From positions 54,790,159-54,854,158 of the forward strand of contig CM049313.1 in assembly GCA_026874595.1 (NCBI GenBank): a stretch of 64,000 nt of DNA, read 5' to 3'. Within the stretch, counting starts at the first letter, position 1; every line of letters starts with the position of its first letter. The notes under the pieces are model-generated. The model did no database searches, was not told the DNA's origin, and saw only the letters and a list, made by a program, of their open reading frames with translations. Below are positions 47,761 through 58,600 of this stretch, piece by piece. Origin of the DNA: Sipunculus nudus (lineage: Eukaryota > Annelida > Sipuncula > Golfingiida > Sipunculidae). Both the position numbers and the translations under genes were made by a program.

Positions 47761-48369
47761 CGTGGTGGGGGCCTCGCCCCCAGGGGATAATACTTTATGG
47801 GGGATCGATCCCTAAAAAGAATATACACAGGGGGCGAGGCCCCCATAAGGAATTACATGGAAGGATCGTGGTGGGGGCCTCGCCCCCGGGAATAATATTT
47901 TATGTGGGATCGATCCCTACAAAGAATATACACTGGGGGCGAGGCCCCCATAAGGAATTACATGGAAGGCCCGTGGTGGGGGCCTCGCCCCCAGGGGATA
48001 ATACTTTATGTGGGATCGATCCCTACAAAGAATATACACAGGGGGCGAGGCCCCCATAAGGAATTACATGGAAGGCCCGTGGTGGGGGGCTCGCCCCCGG
48101 GAATAATATTTTATGGGGGATCGATCCCTAAAAAGAATATACACTGGGGGCGAGGCCCCCATAAGGAACTATATGGAAGACCCGTGGTGGGGGCCTCGCC
48201 CCCAGGGGATAATACTTTATGTGGGATCGATCCCTACAAAGAATATACACAGGGGGCGAGGCCCCCATAAGGAATTACATGGAAGGCCCGTTGTGGGGGC
48301 CTCGCCCCCAGGGGATAATACTTTATGGGGGATCGATCCCTAAAAAGAATACACACAGGGGGCGAGGCC
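47761..48369. repeat. Tandem array of 105/106-bp palindromic units, about 5.8 copies
   Basis: Units begin at 47761, 47867, 47972, 48078, 48183 and 48289, with lengths alternating 106 and 105 bp; the last is cut off near 48369. Each unit contains GGGGGCCTCGCCCCC and its exact reverse complement about 60 bp later, flanking a central GGGATCGATCCC palindrome, so every unit can fold into a long hairpin. Neighbouring units differ by a few substitutions, with alternate units more alike than adjacent ones (CAGGGGATAATACTTTATG versus CGGGAATAATATTTTATG), suggesting some spread by two-unit duplication. The frames through it are repeat-derived and not credible as genes. Confidence 0.85.
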
Positions 48370-49636
48370 GTGACACGTGTCTGGCTGTTTTGGTTGACTT
48401 AACGATATACAGCCCAATCTTATCTTGTTCCAACATGGCCACGACAAAAAACAGTTGGAAATCATTTATCCGCGTTGGCGTTCCATCGAATGCACCAGAG
48501 CGGTCGTACATGACTTTATATTCGTCGTAATATTCGTCGTCCTCAGTGTGGTAACATAGGTCCATATCGATGTAATTTTCGACGGGACACCACAACTGTA
48601 GCTTTTCATCGGAAGGAGGGATGAACGTGTTACAATGCGCATGCACCTTATCGGCGGCGTCCCGAGGCCGCCCTGACACGCACAGACGGACAGCGTGTGG
48701 CAAATTGCACTGGTTGACAGGTGCGTCCAGCAGTGAACCACCGCTCGTGTTGTGACAGCCTATGTACACTCCTGACGGAATGAAGTTTTCTGTGAAGAGT
48801 CCCACTGGGTCCCACTGCTTGCCGAGTTTTTTGGCGTCCTGCATAGCGTCCACGGTGACATCAGCCATGCAATCAGTGATGGTGTTGACAAAGACAGATG
48901 TTTCGTCTTTGAGTCTCCGACTGTGAAGTGCTGCCAGCAGAGACTTCATTGGAACCTGTCGGCCGTAGGACGATTTCCCCTGCACCTGATGTAAATAGCC
49001 GTCCGTGTCCGGTCCTTCCACGCGTGAAATGAGGGCGTCGCTAGCATCCTGTATCACTTCGCATAATCTCTCGGCGTACGTGAGACCCGATTGCTGCACA
49101 CGTAGTCTGTCCTTCATCTTTGCGTCCGCGTCCAGCAGGTGCAGACGCCGACGTGTGAACATTAACAGCCCAGGGACGAAATGTTTCGGGTGGGCCACAG
49201 TCGGTGCTGAAGAATCGGAAACGTCGACGGGGCCAGGCCCTGTGGTCGCCAGGTGGCTGAGGTCGACATTTATGGGCAATTCTGCCCCCGCCCTGCCCAA
49301 ACTTTCCCGGACGGGTTGCGTCTTTAACCTCACTATGTCCGTGTACTCCCCTTTGTACTTTCTGACGTCATGGTCGCCTACGAACACCCCATGGAGGTAA
49401 GTCTCTGGAACCCTCGGCAACACGGCTATGGCTTTGCGGCGGATGTGTTCCGGCAGGCTTGTCTCCAGCCGGCGATTCTGTGTCCGCATGAAGCGGTCCC
49501 TGCTCATTTGATCGAACTTGAAAGCCTGTTCCATCACGTGTTGATGGGTCACGGAGGGCAACTTATTTGGGATCCGCAATGGTGAACTTTGTCCCTCACG
49601 TCGTCCCTTGCTGTGACGGGAAAAGGGCGTCATCAA
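48323..49636 (-). CDS. Unknown protein, 437 aa, C terminus runs into the repeat array
   Basis: The frame starts 51 bp from the giant tegument gene, in divergent orientation, and encodes a soluble protein with no membrane segment and scattered Cys/His residues. Family not recognised; size would suit a capsid or tegument protein. The last 15 residues, including the stop, are encoded by the edge of the palindromic array (48323-48369), so the original C terminus was probably lost or replaced when the array arrived. The bulk upstream of 48370 reads as normal viral coding sequence. Confidence 0.72.
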   Translation of the reverse strand: MMTPFSRHSKGRREGQSSPLRIPNKLPSVTHQHVMEQAFKFDQMSRDRFMRTQNRRLETSLPEHIRRKAIAVLPRVPETYLHGVFVGDHDVRKYKGEYTDIVRLKTQPVRESLGRAGAELPINVDLSHLATTGPGPVDVSDSSAPTVAHPKHFVPGLLMFTRRRLHLLDADAKMKDRLRVQQSGLTYAERLCEVIQDASDALISRVEGPDTDGYLHQVQGKSSYGRQVPMKSLLAALHSRRLKDETSVFVNTITDCMADVTVDAMQDAKKLGKQWDPVGLFTENFIPSGVYIGCHNTSGGSLLDAPVNQCNLPHAVRLCVSGRPRDAADKVHAHCNTFIPPSDEKLQLWCPVENYIDMDLCYHTEDDEYYDEYKVMYDRSGAFDGTPTRINDFQLFFVVAMLEQDKIGLYIVKSTKTARHVSRPRPLCVFFLGIDPP

Positions 49637-49687
49637 ACGTCAGTGCAAAACAGACATTGTAGAGGTCAGACAGTTCCAATAATAAAA

Positions 49688-52600
49688 ATGACACGGCAAA
49701 CAGCCGACCCGACACCGATGAGCAGGACGGAATGGGACGAGCAGTTGCAAAAAACGGGATGGACGCGCAAGAACGTCATCAGAGACGGAAACAGTTTTTT
49801 CCGGGCTGTGGCCATACTAATGAACGGGATGCACGAAGGCCAGCATGGGAGGTTGCGTCAGGTAGTAAGGGATCACACAGGTAACAACGAGCTGCAGGAA
49901 GGGGTTGAACCCGGAAACGACGCGGTGCGGGCGATATCACATAAGTACGATTGCCATGTAAATGTCCTGCGGACGACAGGTGACATCCGCCTTCTGACAT
50001 CATTAGCACGTAGCAGGAAACCTTCAATAACTCTCGTACACACCGAAGGAGGGTACGACGTTTTAATACCGACATCTGAACAAGCAAAAGTACAACCACA
50101 GTCCTGTTCTCCTCCTCGTGCCATAGATATGTACGCGGATGAGGCATCCTCTTTACTCGAGGATCTTGACAAAGAATGGGCGAGGATCATGCACCGCATG
50201 CAGACAAGTGCCAGCACCAGACAAGAGCGTAGCGGCGGATTGGACGAAAGACCGATAACAGGGCCGTTGCGGGAAGAACAGCACCGGCGGCACCTGCCTT
50301 CAATCAGTGCAAATGCCGCTGGTGGGAGCGCAGATCAAATGTGTACGGATGAACATGTGACGGCGGGTGGTGAAAGCGGAGAGGCGATGAGTACGGAGGA
50401 AACAGCGGATAAAACAGAAATACGAAAACGGCGGATGACATCAACAGCAAGTAGAACAAACGCTCCAAGCCGTCCACAGTCGGGCAGTGTGACAGACGAC
50501 CAACCGGTCTCAGGCAGTAAATCGAAAAGAAAGAAGTGTACTAAGCCCAAAACACCCGCACAGGCACCCCAAATGGACACCACGACTACGTCAGAAACGC
50601 AAACCCATAGTGAACCCGCACCTGAGACACGAGACGCAACGACCCAGGAGGCTGTCCAAAAAGGCCCCGAACCCGACCCCCAGGTATTATTCAATGAAGT
50701 AAAAAATATGCATGCTGAACTACAACCAGCCTGGTCACCGATTAAAAGTATCCGTGCTGTATCGCCACCAGCCATGTCACAGATTAATGACGAAACCGAT
50801 AGGAACGTAGACGACGATAATGCCGCCCAACAATTGCTGGGTCAGCTTACAATGCTGGGTGCTCAGATTCCAGCCTCGTCATCAAACCAAGACGAAACCG
50901 ATTTCGATATGATGACAGGTGAAATGTCACTGGCCGCAACAGAACTCGCCAGACTACAAGCCGCAGAAGCTGAAACAGAACGCGCCATTCGAGAAGCCGC
51001 ACAAGCTACAGCAGAACGGGCCAAACTAGAAGCCGCAATTGCTGCTGCAGAAATCGAACTGCGGCAGTCGGAAGCGGGGGCACAACAGGTAGCGGATGGT
51101 GTCTACCAACAGGGCGGAACGGGGCAGCCCAATCGTGTGCCAGGTGACACAGCCGACGACACACGGGAATTGACACTGCCCACAGAAACGGCTGATCACA
51201 TAGGACATCAAAACGTGTACTGTGCGGAACAGTGCGAAGGTGGTATAGATCTGAACGATATTTTATCTGAACTGTTTGGCGATGGACAATCAAATGACCA
51301 AGGCGTTCAGACACAACCTGCTGACCAGGGCGCGTCCGGGTCTGTACACTATCAACATCCTTTCACAGAGGATACCACGTTCAGTCTTCCTTCATTTGAC
51401 GGGGAGGACGACCGCAAACAGCAGGATGACCCTGTGAGAAAGACCCCCTCAGACACGTCCAACGTGTCTTCATCAACCGGGGTCAACACACAGCAACGGC
51501 CTGTAACAGGTTCGAGCATCGGCCAAGAAGCCAGAGGTGAAGAGGGACAACTGAGTAAATCTGATACGGACGAAACCGAAAGTGCCGTCGCCACCATCAT
51601 CGCCGCCCTAGAGCATGACGAGCGGCATGAAGAGAAAAAGGTTACAGGTGACACAGTAAATGGGTTTGTTCCCTGCCCCGCAACTGCCGATGGCGGGGGC
51701 ACATCACATCACATTGAACAACATGAAACCGACGAACAAGAAAGTATACAAGAAGGGAAGGCACACAGCACGGATACAACTGGTACCCAAGACCCTCCAT
51801 TTCACAGCGATACAGCACAGGGAACGCCCATGCGGCAGGGCCAAGAGGACATCCTGCAGATGGCAATGAACCAATGTGACATATTTAGCGCTTCAGACAT
51901 CTGTCCCGATAAGGTACCCACTGCGCCCTCTGTCACTGATCTGGGGGAAAACGCAGGGGCTGAACACGTCGCGCCTTCTGTCTCTGCCGTCCCAGGGGAT
52001 ACTGCTGACAAAGATATTCCTTCTGAACATCCGCAACATGTGGGGGAGAATGAGGCACCGGAACAAGATGCAAATCAACATTTAAGGACGGTAGGAGAAA
52101 CAGCCACGCCTGTTGCCCATACAGGTGGTGCGGAGGCGGCTCGCCGTATCGCAGACGGCTCTCCAGACACGGGTGCGTGCAAAAAAGAAACGCGTGGGCG
52201 AAAGGGCCACAAGAGTGTTTTGAAACCATCAAACCAGCATTCTACCGCCGACAAGCAAAAGGAAGCTCTGAGGAAGACAGCGCGACGTCTTAAACGCAAC
52301 TCGGTACGGCTCAGTACCAAAATACTACAACCTCGTGTCATACACCCCACACCAGTTCCTGACTTTCCCAAGCGGAGACCAAGGCGCCAGCTACGCGTTG
52401 CGCACGTTGACCACCCGTACTCGAAACCTCCTGGGTCGGAAGACGAGCCAAAGTGCATACGCAAAAAGCGGCTAGGACAACGGCGCAGAGCATCTAGTGC
52501 GCAGAACGATCGGCCATGTCAGTTATCATCCCGGCCCGCTGATGACACAGTTACGACGCCCTCGGGCTCGGAAAAGGCAGGCGAACGACCGACCGCGGAA

Positions 52601-55600
52601 GACACCGCCGGACATGCAAAAAACGCAGAACAAACAACACATGAAGAAAATACGAGCGGCGCGAGGGGCGAGTCGGACCAGATGGACACAACAGCCTGTG
52701 AGCAGAGGGAAACCAGCGCGGAAGAGTGTGGAGAAATGGAAGGTGACGATAGCGCCCCTTCCATGTCTGGAGACTATCCGACACGTGTTATGTTGTGTGA
52801 TACGTTCGAAGACATAAAAACTCGGGAGTACTTCCAACTGGACAAAGGCGGTATGTATAGTGTAGATATGACTCTTTGTCGTCCGCAGACCCCAAACCCC
52901 AGCGCGGACCACGCTTCCCTCCTAGCACCGCGGGTGAGAGATTCACACACGGTCACAGGTGCACCGTTTATGCAAACAGAAGAAACACAGGACGGACAGG
53001 AACAAGATGACGCGAGTTCTGTTTCACTTACAGAAAGAATACAGAATATGCCTGCCACGTTCGAGCAGAGCATGGACGACAGCGATGCGTCTGATGACAC
53101 GTTGGAACAGCATATGGACGAGAGTAGCGAATGTGAGGGAAACGTGCCTATTAGTGTAACTACCATGGATGAGTCGGACGGCAGGGTGGAAGACGAGGGA
53201 GGCGTGAACGACGCACGGCGTGTCCCTGTCAATACACAAGGAAAGACTGTCGCGTCACGCGGTGACCGCCCATGTGATACGGAGACCGCCAACGAAGGCA
53301 GAGGATCTGACAAACAGAGAGATATGCCTCGCAGCGACCGCCCGGACGAAACACGATCGAGTTCAGGCGGACCTCCCCGGCACGCGTCACAGAAAGATAC
53401 AACGGGAAAAGATGCATCAAACACAGACGCGTGTGATATACCACCTGGACACCCGGTGATCACGAAGTGCGTGACGGGGTCATTTCACCAGGGGGACCAC
53501 CAACATTTTCTTTCGTTCTCAGTCGGAAAACAGTGTGTTCCCAACTGCGCAGTGGCTTTGATCCGGTGCAGCATTGAGGACCCGGAGACTTGGACAACCT
53601 CCACATTAGACGACATTTTAGACGCCGGCGACCAGCTTTACTACAGCATTAAAGGGTACCCTGTGGAAGACGCGGGATACGTTTGTTTGGACGAGTTGCC
53701 GGAAACGATTGACTGCTTCTCGCGTTCTTTCTCTGTGGTATCGTACATGTACCGGAGCGACCTAATTAACAGAAATGATTTCCGTAACACTTACAGAACA
53801 TTACGGATGGCTCTGTGTGACGACAAGGGGTACTTATCATCGATCCTGATACTCCAAGACTGCGCAATCGCTGTCATGCAAAAAGGTAGCAAATATTACG
53901 TCTTCGATTCGCACAGTCGGGACATGCGCGGGAAGGTCACACCAACGGGCACATCTGTGCTTTTGGGATTTGACATTCTTGCAGAGGCTATTAAGCATAT
54001 AACAAATCTCGCGTACACGCTGAAAGTAAACGGATACGAAAGCAGATTGTACAGTATAACTGAGAACCGAGTGGACGCACCTGTCCGAGAGCAAACGGAC
54101 CCTGTTGCCCCCGTCCACAGCACGCCGCGGGCGGACACGCCAGTTGATACGCAGCAGTCGGACCGGGTGGACGAAACGAGAGAAGAGGACGTCGCCTCAG
54201 CCTGTAACACAGGAGCTGACGAGAAAATGGAAGAGCAGGATGTGGCGGCATCCGAGCAACATTCGGGTCAGTCCGGTGCGGAAGAAATGGAAGATGTGCA
54301 AGGTGACATCACCCGTGAGGAAACGACAGAAGAGGACGTCGCCACAAGACCTGCTCAGGAGCAGCCCGATGACGGGGCAGGCCAACCAAACCCCGCCTCC
54401 GCCTGTAACACAGGGGCTGAAGCGGATATGGAAGAGCAGGATGTGGCGGCATACGAGCAACATTCGGGTCCATCCGAGACGGAAGAAATGGAAGATGTGC
54501 AGGGTGACATCACCCGTGATGAACAGACCCCTCCGCGATCAGGCGAAGGCGACCCAGGAGTCGACGATCTGAACACATCGACCCGCAAGAAGCTCCATAT
54601 CAAAAGTCAACCCGGAAAAGCTTCAAACAACAGAGGTCGCCCCTCAAAAGGCGTGACGCACGGAAAGATGGACGAACATGCTGCGTCGTTGGTCAAACGG
54701 TATGAAGAGGCAGTCAAAGTATACAACGAACGTAGAGACACACTTGCACATTTCTGTGCAATTTGCACGTCCAAAGTGGTTGGAAATATCGAGGAGGTAG
54801 AGGAAATGAAGCAGAAACTGACAATGTTGAAGACGAAAGCACTGCGAGCGCGTACGAATATCCCATCATTACAGGGCGTCGATATACCCCTGATTGTGAA
54901 AAAGAAAGTAGAGCGTAAGCACAAGATAAACATAATGCCTAACACAGCGAAGGCTACAAAGGCTTTAGACAAGGCAGAAACAGAAGCAGCCAAAAGGGAA
55001 AAGAAAGAAAATGATCAAACAATCGCAGACATGCGGGCAGGCCTTTTGAACGAATTGCGAGACCCCAGTGTCACGTACGATGACGTGAAACGAAACGAGT
55101 CGAAATACCAGCACGTCCTGCCAATAACGCCCGCAGAAGAAAAAGACGCTAAGAGTACCGTCGAAGCATGGATGACGAACATGGCCGATTACATCGAATA
55201 TGCCCTGATCCACATCGAAAAAAAAGCAGAAGAGTCACCGTCCATGTTGGCCGAGCCACCCCGTGGAGTGCCCGGGATTTTCTGGTTACACAAAGAAACG
55301 GATACACAAGTTGCGACGGGCAGAGCGCTGTTGGAAATGTACAGGGTGCTGCGCGCCAGCGCCGTCGACCATAACAAAACGCTGATAGACATGGTGGATC
55401 AACTGAAAGCATGGCTCGAGAATGCTTCTTTGCAATGTGTACATGATAAGATCCGCGCGTGCCTCGAGACATGGTACGAACTGGACGCTTCTGTTCTCGA
55501 CGAACGAGTCGATGCAATGCTCGGTCAGATTATGCCCCAATTACGTCTGATGAGGCTCCGTATCAGAAGCGGGACCAGTGGTGACGATGAAAAAAGTTTA

Positions 55601-58600
55601 AGACGCATGAAGATAAAGATCACATGTATGCAGGAAGACTTGCGGGAACTGCTCAGAAGCGTTTATGAATCTGCAGCACAGTACAGGGTTACCTCTAAAA
55701 AAAATGGACAATGGCATAACACGTTGACAGAAACGGAGAAAAAGCTGCAGAGAGAGTTGAAACAAATTGAGCAGGACATAGCTGCTGTGAGCGCACGGGT
55801 AGTGTCACTACCACAGCTCCGCAAGTCGCACCGGAGGAGAATGAATGTCCCTTTAACGCCGCTGACCGAAACTGAACCAATAGAGGGCCCTCCTTCAGCG
55901 CCCGAAACGGCATCAGTGAGAGAAAACCCGTCCGACGAAGTGAATAACGACCGTCACGAGAACGATCCTTTGACGCGGGACGAAGCCCGTCGCATATTGA
56001 CGGAAAAGAATACACCAATGCAGGTGCGCATCGCTACCATTGCTCAGAGGTGCCCGGAGGTGAAAAAATGGAAAACGCGGGTAAGCAAAGCCAAGGACGA
56101 TTACGCCTCTCATAAGCGCCACCTCGAGGAAATTATTAAACGTTGCATGGGTACTGAGTGCTCTTCGTGCACAGAAGCAGCATCGTTTATACAAACGATC
56201 GACGAGCTGGAGGGTGATGGGCAATCCCTGCGACGCACAACCAAGAATGTTCTTATGAAAGACCATGGCATCCCCGCAGGGATATGGGATGAATTGCGGG
56301 TCATCGCAGAGGTGTATGCGATCCCCGACCTGCCGGACACAGAGAAAGTGAGAACGAAACTGCGGGCACAGTTGGAGAAACTGAGTAAACAGGAAAAGGA
56401 CGCAGAGAGAAAACAACTGCTGCAGCTCGTGAAAAGCGGTCAACTGGAATACGCGAGAGCCAGAAACGTCGTACAATCTCTTCTGCCTCTGCAAAAGGAC
56501 GACGTATCGTTTGGGAAACAGGCGGTGGAAGTATGGGTCAATAACGTGGTCAAAGACGTCGAAATTGCATTGTCTGACTATGAGCAATCGTGTCCACCTG
56601 GATGCGATGCTCCGCCTGAAAAACTACCGTGTTACATCTGTCTACTTGAGAAACCTGACAGTACCGGCGCTGAGCTGCAGGAGTTGCTCGGAGTTTGCAA
56701 GGACGTTTATAATGCCTCTCACAACGATTCCCGCGAGGACAAGCTGAACAGGTTGATCGCCTGGGCTCGTCAGCCCGGCACCAAACCTATTCTGAAAGGG
56801 TTGCGCTGCTGTTTCAAAAACGTGTGGAACGCCGAAAGCGAGGAATTGGAAAAGCAGATAAATGAACACGTAAGTCGAGTAGATGAGATGTTCAGAAACG
56901 TAGACGCGTCGTACACGTCGGACGAAAGCAACCGTAAGAATGTCACTCTCCTGGAAGAACACATTGAAAAGGTGAGCCAGGTGAAGAAATCACTTTCGTG
57001 GTGTGAGGATAAAGCCGCAGCATGGCTTCAAAAGTTAGGTGGGAATCAGGACCAGCCGTTCGACGTAAAAGGATGTCGTTCGGACGGCTTGAAGAAGATA
57101 CTACAGTTACTGAATGCAAAGAACGATAAGGCAAACGCGCTCATAGGAAAGTTGCAAGGCTGGAAAACAGCCGAGCATGTACAGGCACAAACCGCAAGCA
57201 GTCCTGGGCAGTCCTCTACCGTTCGGGGCACAGGTGATGACGAATTGATAGCCAGAACACACGCGGCGCAAACTGCTGCGGCAGAAACGGCTGCAGCAGA
57301 AACGGCATGGTTGAAAGAAGTGCTGGTCGCCACTGAACAATACAACACCTCAACGGAAAAGACACGTGCATGGATCCAGGCATGCAAGACGTTTCAATTT
57401 GAAAATACACGTGATATCGATATGTACAAGAAGGAACTCGATCAGCAGGTGGGAGTACTCGATATACACAACAGCACCTTGGACAAACTCAGACGCGGTA
57501 ACTGCGTGGTAGACGGAACGCTGGTCGCCAGCAAGGACACTACTTTTTGGGGAAATAAGGAGAAGGAGCAGATCCGTTTTAAAAAAACCGAACCAATCAC
57601 ACGCACACAGATAGAGGAGGCCAAGAGGGTCATGCAGACTAAAAGAAAAGAACTGGAAGCTAAAGAAAAACGCCAGAGGCGCGAGGAAATCGTCAGAGAT
57701 CTCACTGCAAGTGGCACTCTCACAGACGTGACAAGCAACCTGGCACAATACATGGACACGATCTATCCGCTCACTAAAGAAGAGGTTACGGATCTCTGCT
57801 TGCACTGTTCACATTGGACAGACCGTTTGACAGAAGACGTAGAGCGGTTGGCACACGCGTACACAAGCGGACTAGACGACGGTGCCTCACAGGATGCTCC
57901 ACGTTGTATCGCGGATGAAGTCCCGGCCGTTTTCGGATTGCTTGAACACATGTGCTCGGACAACTCAGACAAGAAACAGCAATATCAACGGAAACGTAAA
58001 GAAGCCGAAACTTTGCTTGAAATCTATCAAAACCTTCGGGCAGAGCAGTGCGCGCGTGACACAGACAACGCCAGCCGCATTCAATTTCTCACAGAACGGG
58101 CTTGGAGAGAAACCACCCCGAAGAGGACCAGCAACGTATTGCTCCATTGCATCATTCAGGTTTTCAACGAGTGGACGGATCAGACCGTGCGAGATTGCAC
58201 GGAAACCGTACGAGGTTCGGCGTCTGCCATACAGGCCAGTTCAGAGGATATCGAAAGTTTTTCTAAGGACGGCATGCATCATCTCATTACCACGTGGGAC
58301 CAAACCGGACTGGACCAAGCGAACAACCAACTGCGCGACTCACAAAAACGACTGAATGACACGCTAAACGCCCTGACGGCAGCAAAAGCAGCGGCGGGTA
58401 CCCATTGGAACAAAGGAGACGGTGGTTTCGCGAAAAAACTGCATGAAGCGGACAAAAGCATCAATGCAGCCATACACCAGATTCAGCTGCTGAATGTGCG
58501 TGCGGAACACCTAAGACAAAAAACCGACATGGATAACAAACACACCGGGTCCGATCACGGCGAACCTGCAGACCATGTTACCGAGGCTTATAATAAATTG

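Larger units (their letters stand above)
45300..48369. other. Gene-poor, host-like inserted segment
   Basis: About 3.1 kb without a credible protein gene. The first 2 kb are more AT-rich than flanking coding DNA and contain two tRNA genes, a cellular-style promoter array and a degenerate host-type repeat. The last 0.9 kb holds G-rich tandem repeats and the 105/106-bp palindromic array. Its right edge lies inside the 3' end of a viral reading frame (48323-49636). The left edge is somewhere after the helicase polyadenylation signal and cannot be placed exactly. Confidence 0.6.

Noticed and set aside
47761-48369. CRISPR array
   Set aside because: Repeats are long and contiguous with no unique spacers, and the sequence is from a eukaryotic virus or host context.
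47628-48530. Several plus-strand frames of 76-143 codons with a repeated peptide
   Set aside because: They are read through the palindromic tandem array, where the 105/106-bp period shifts the frame between units; the peptide repeat is a by-product of the DNA repeat.
53837-54251. Minus-strand frames of 86-104 codons opposite the tegument deubiquitinase
   Set aside because: They are antisense shadows of a domain with recognisable catalytic residues on the plus strand.
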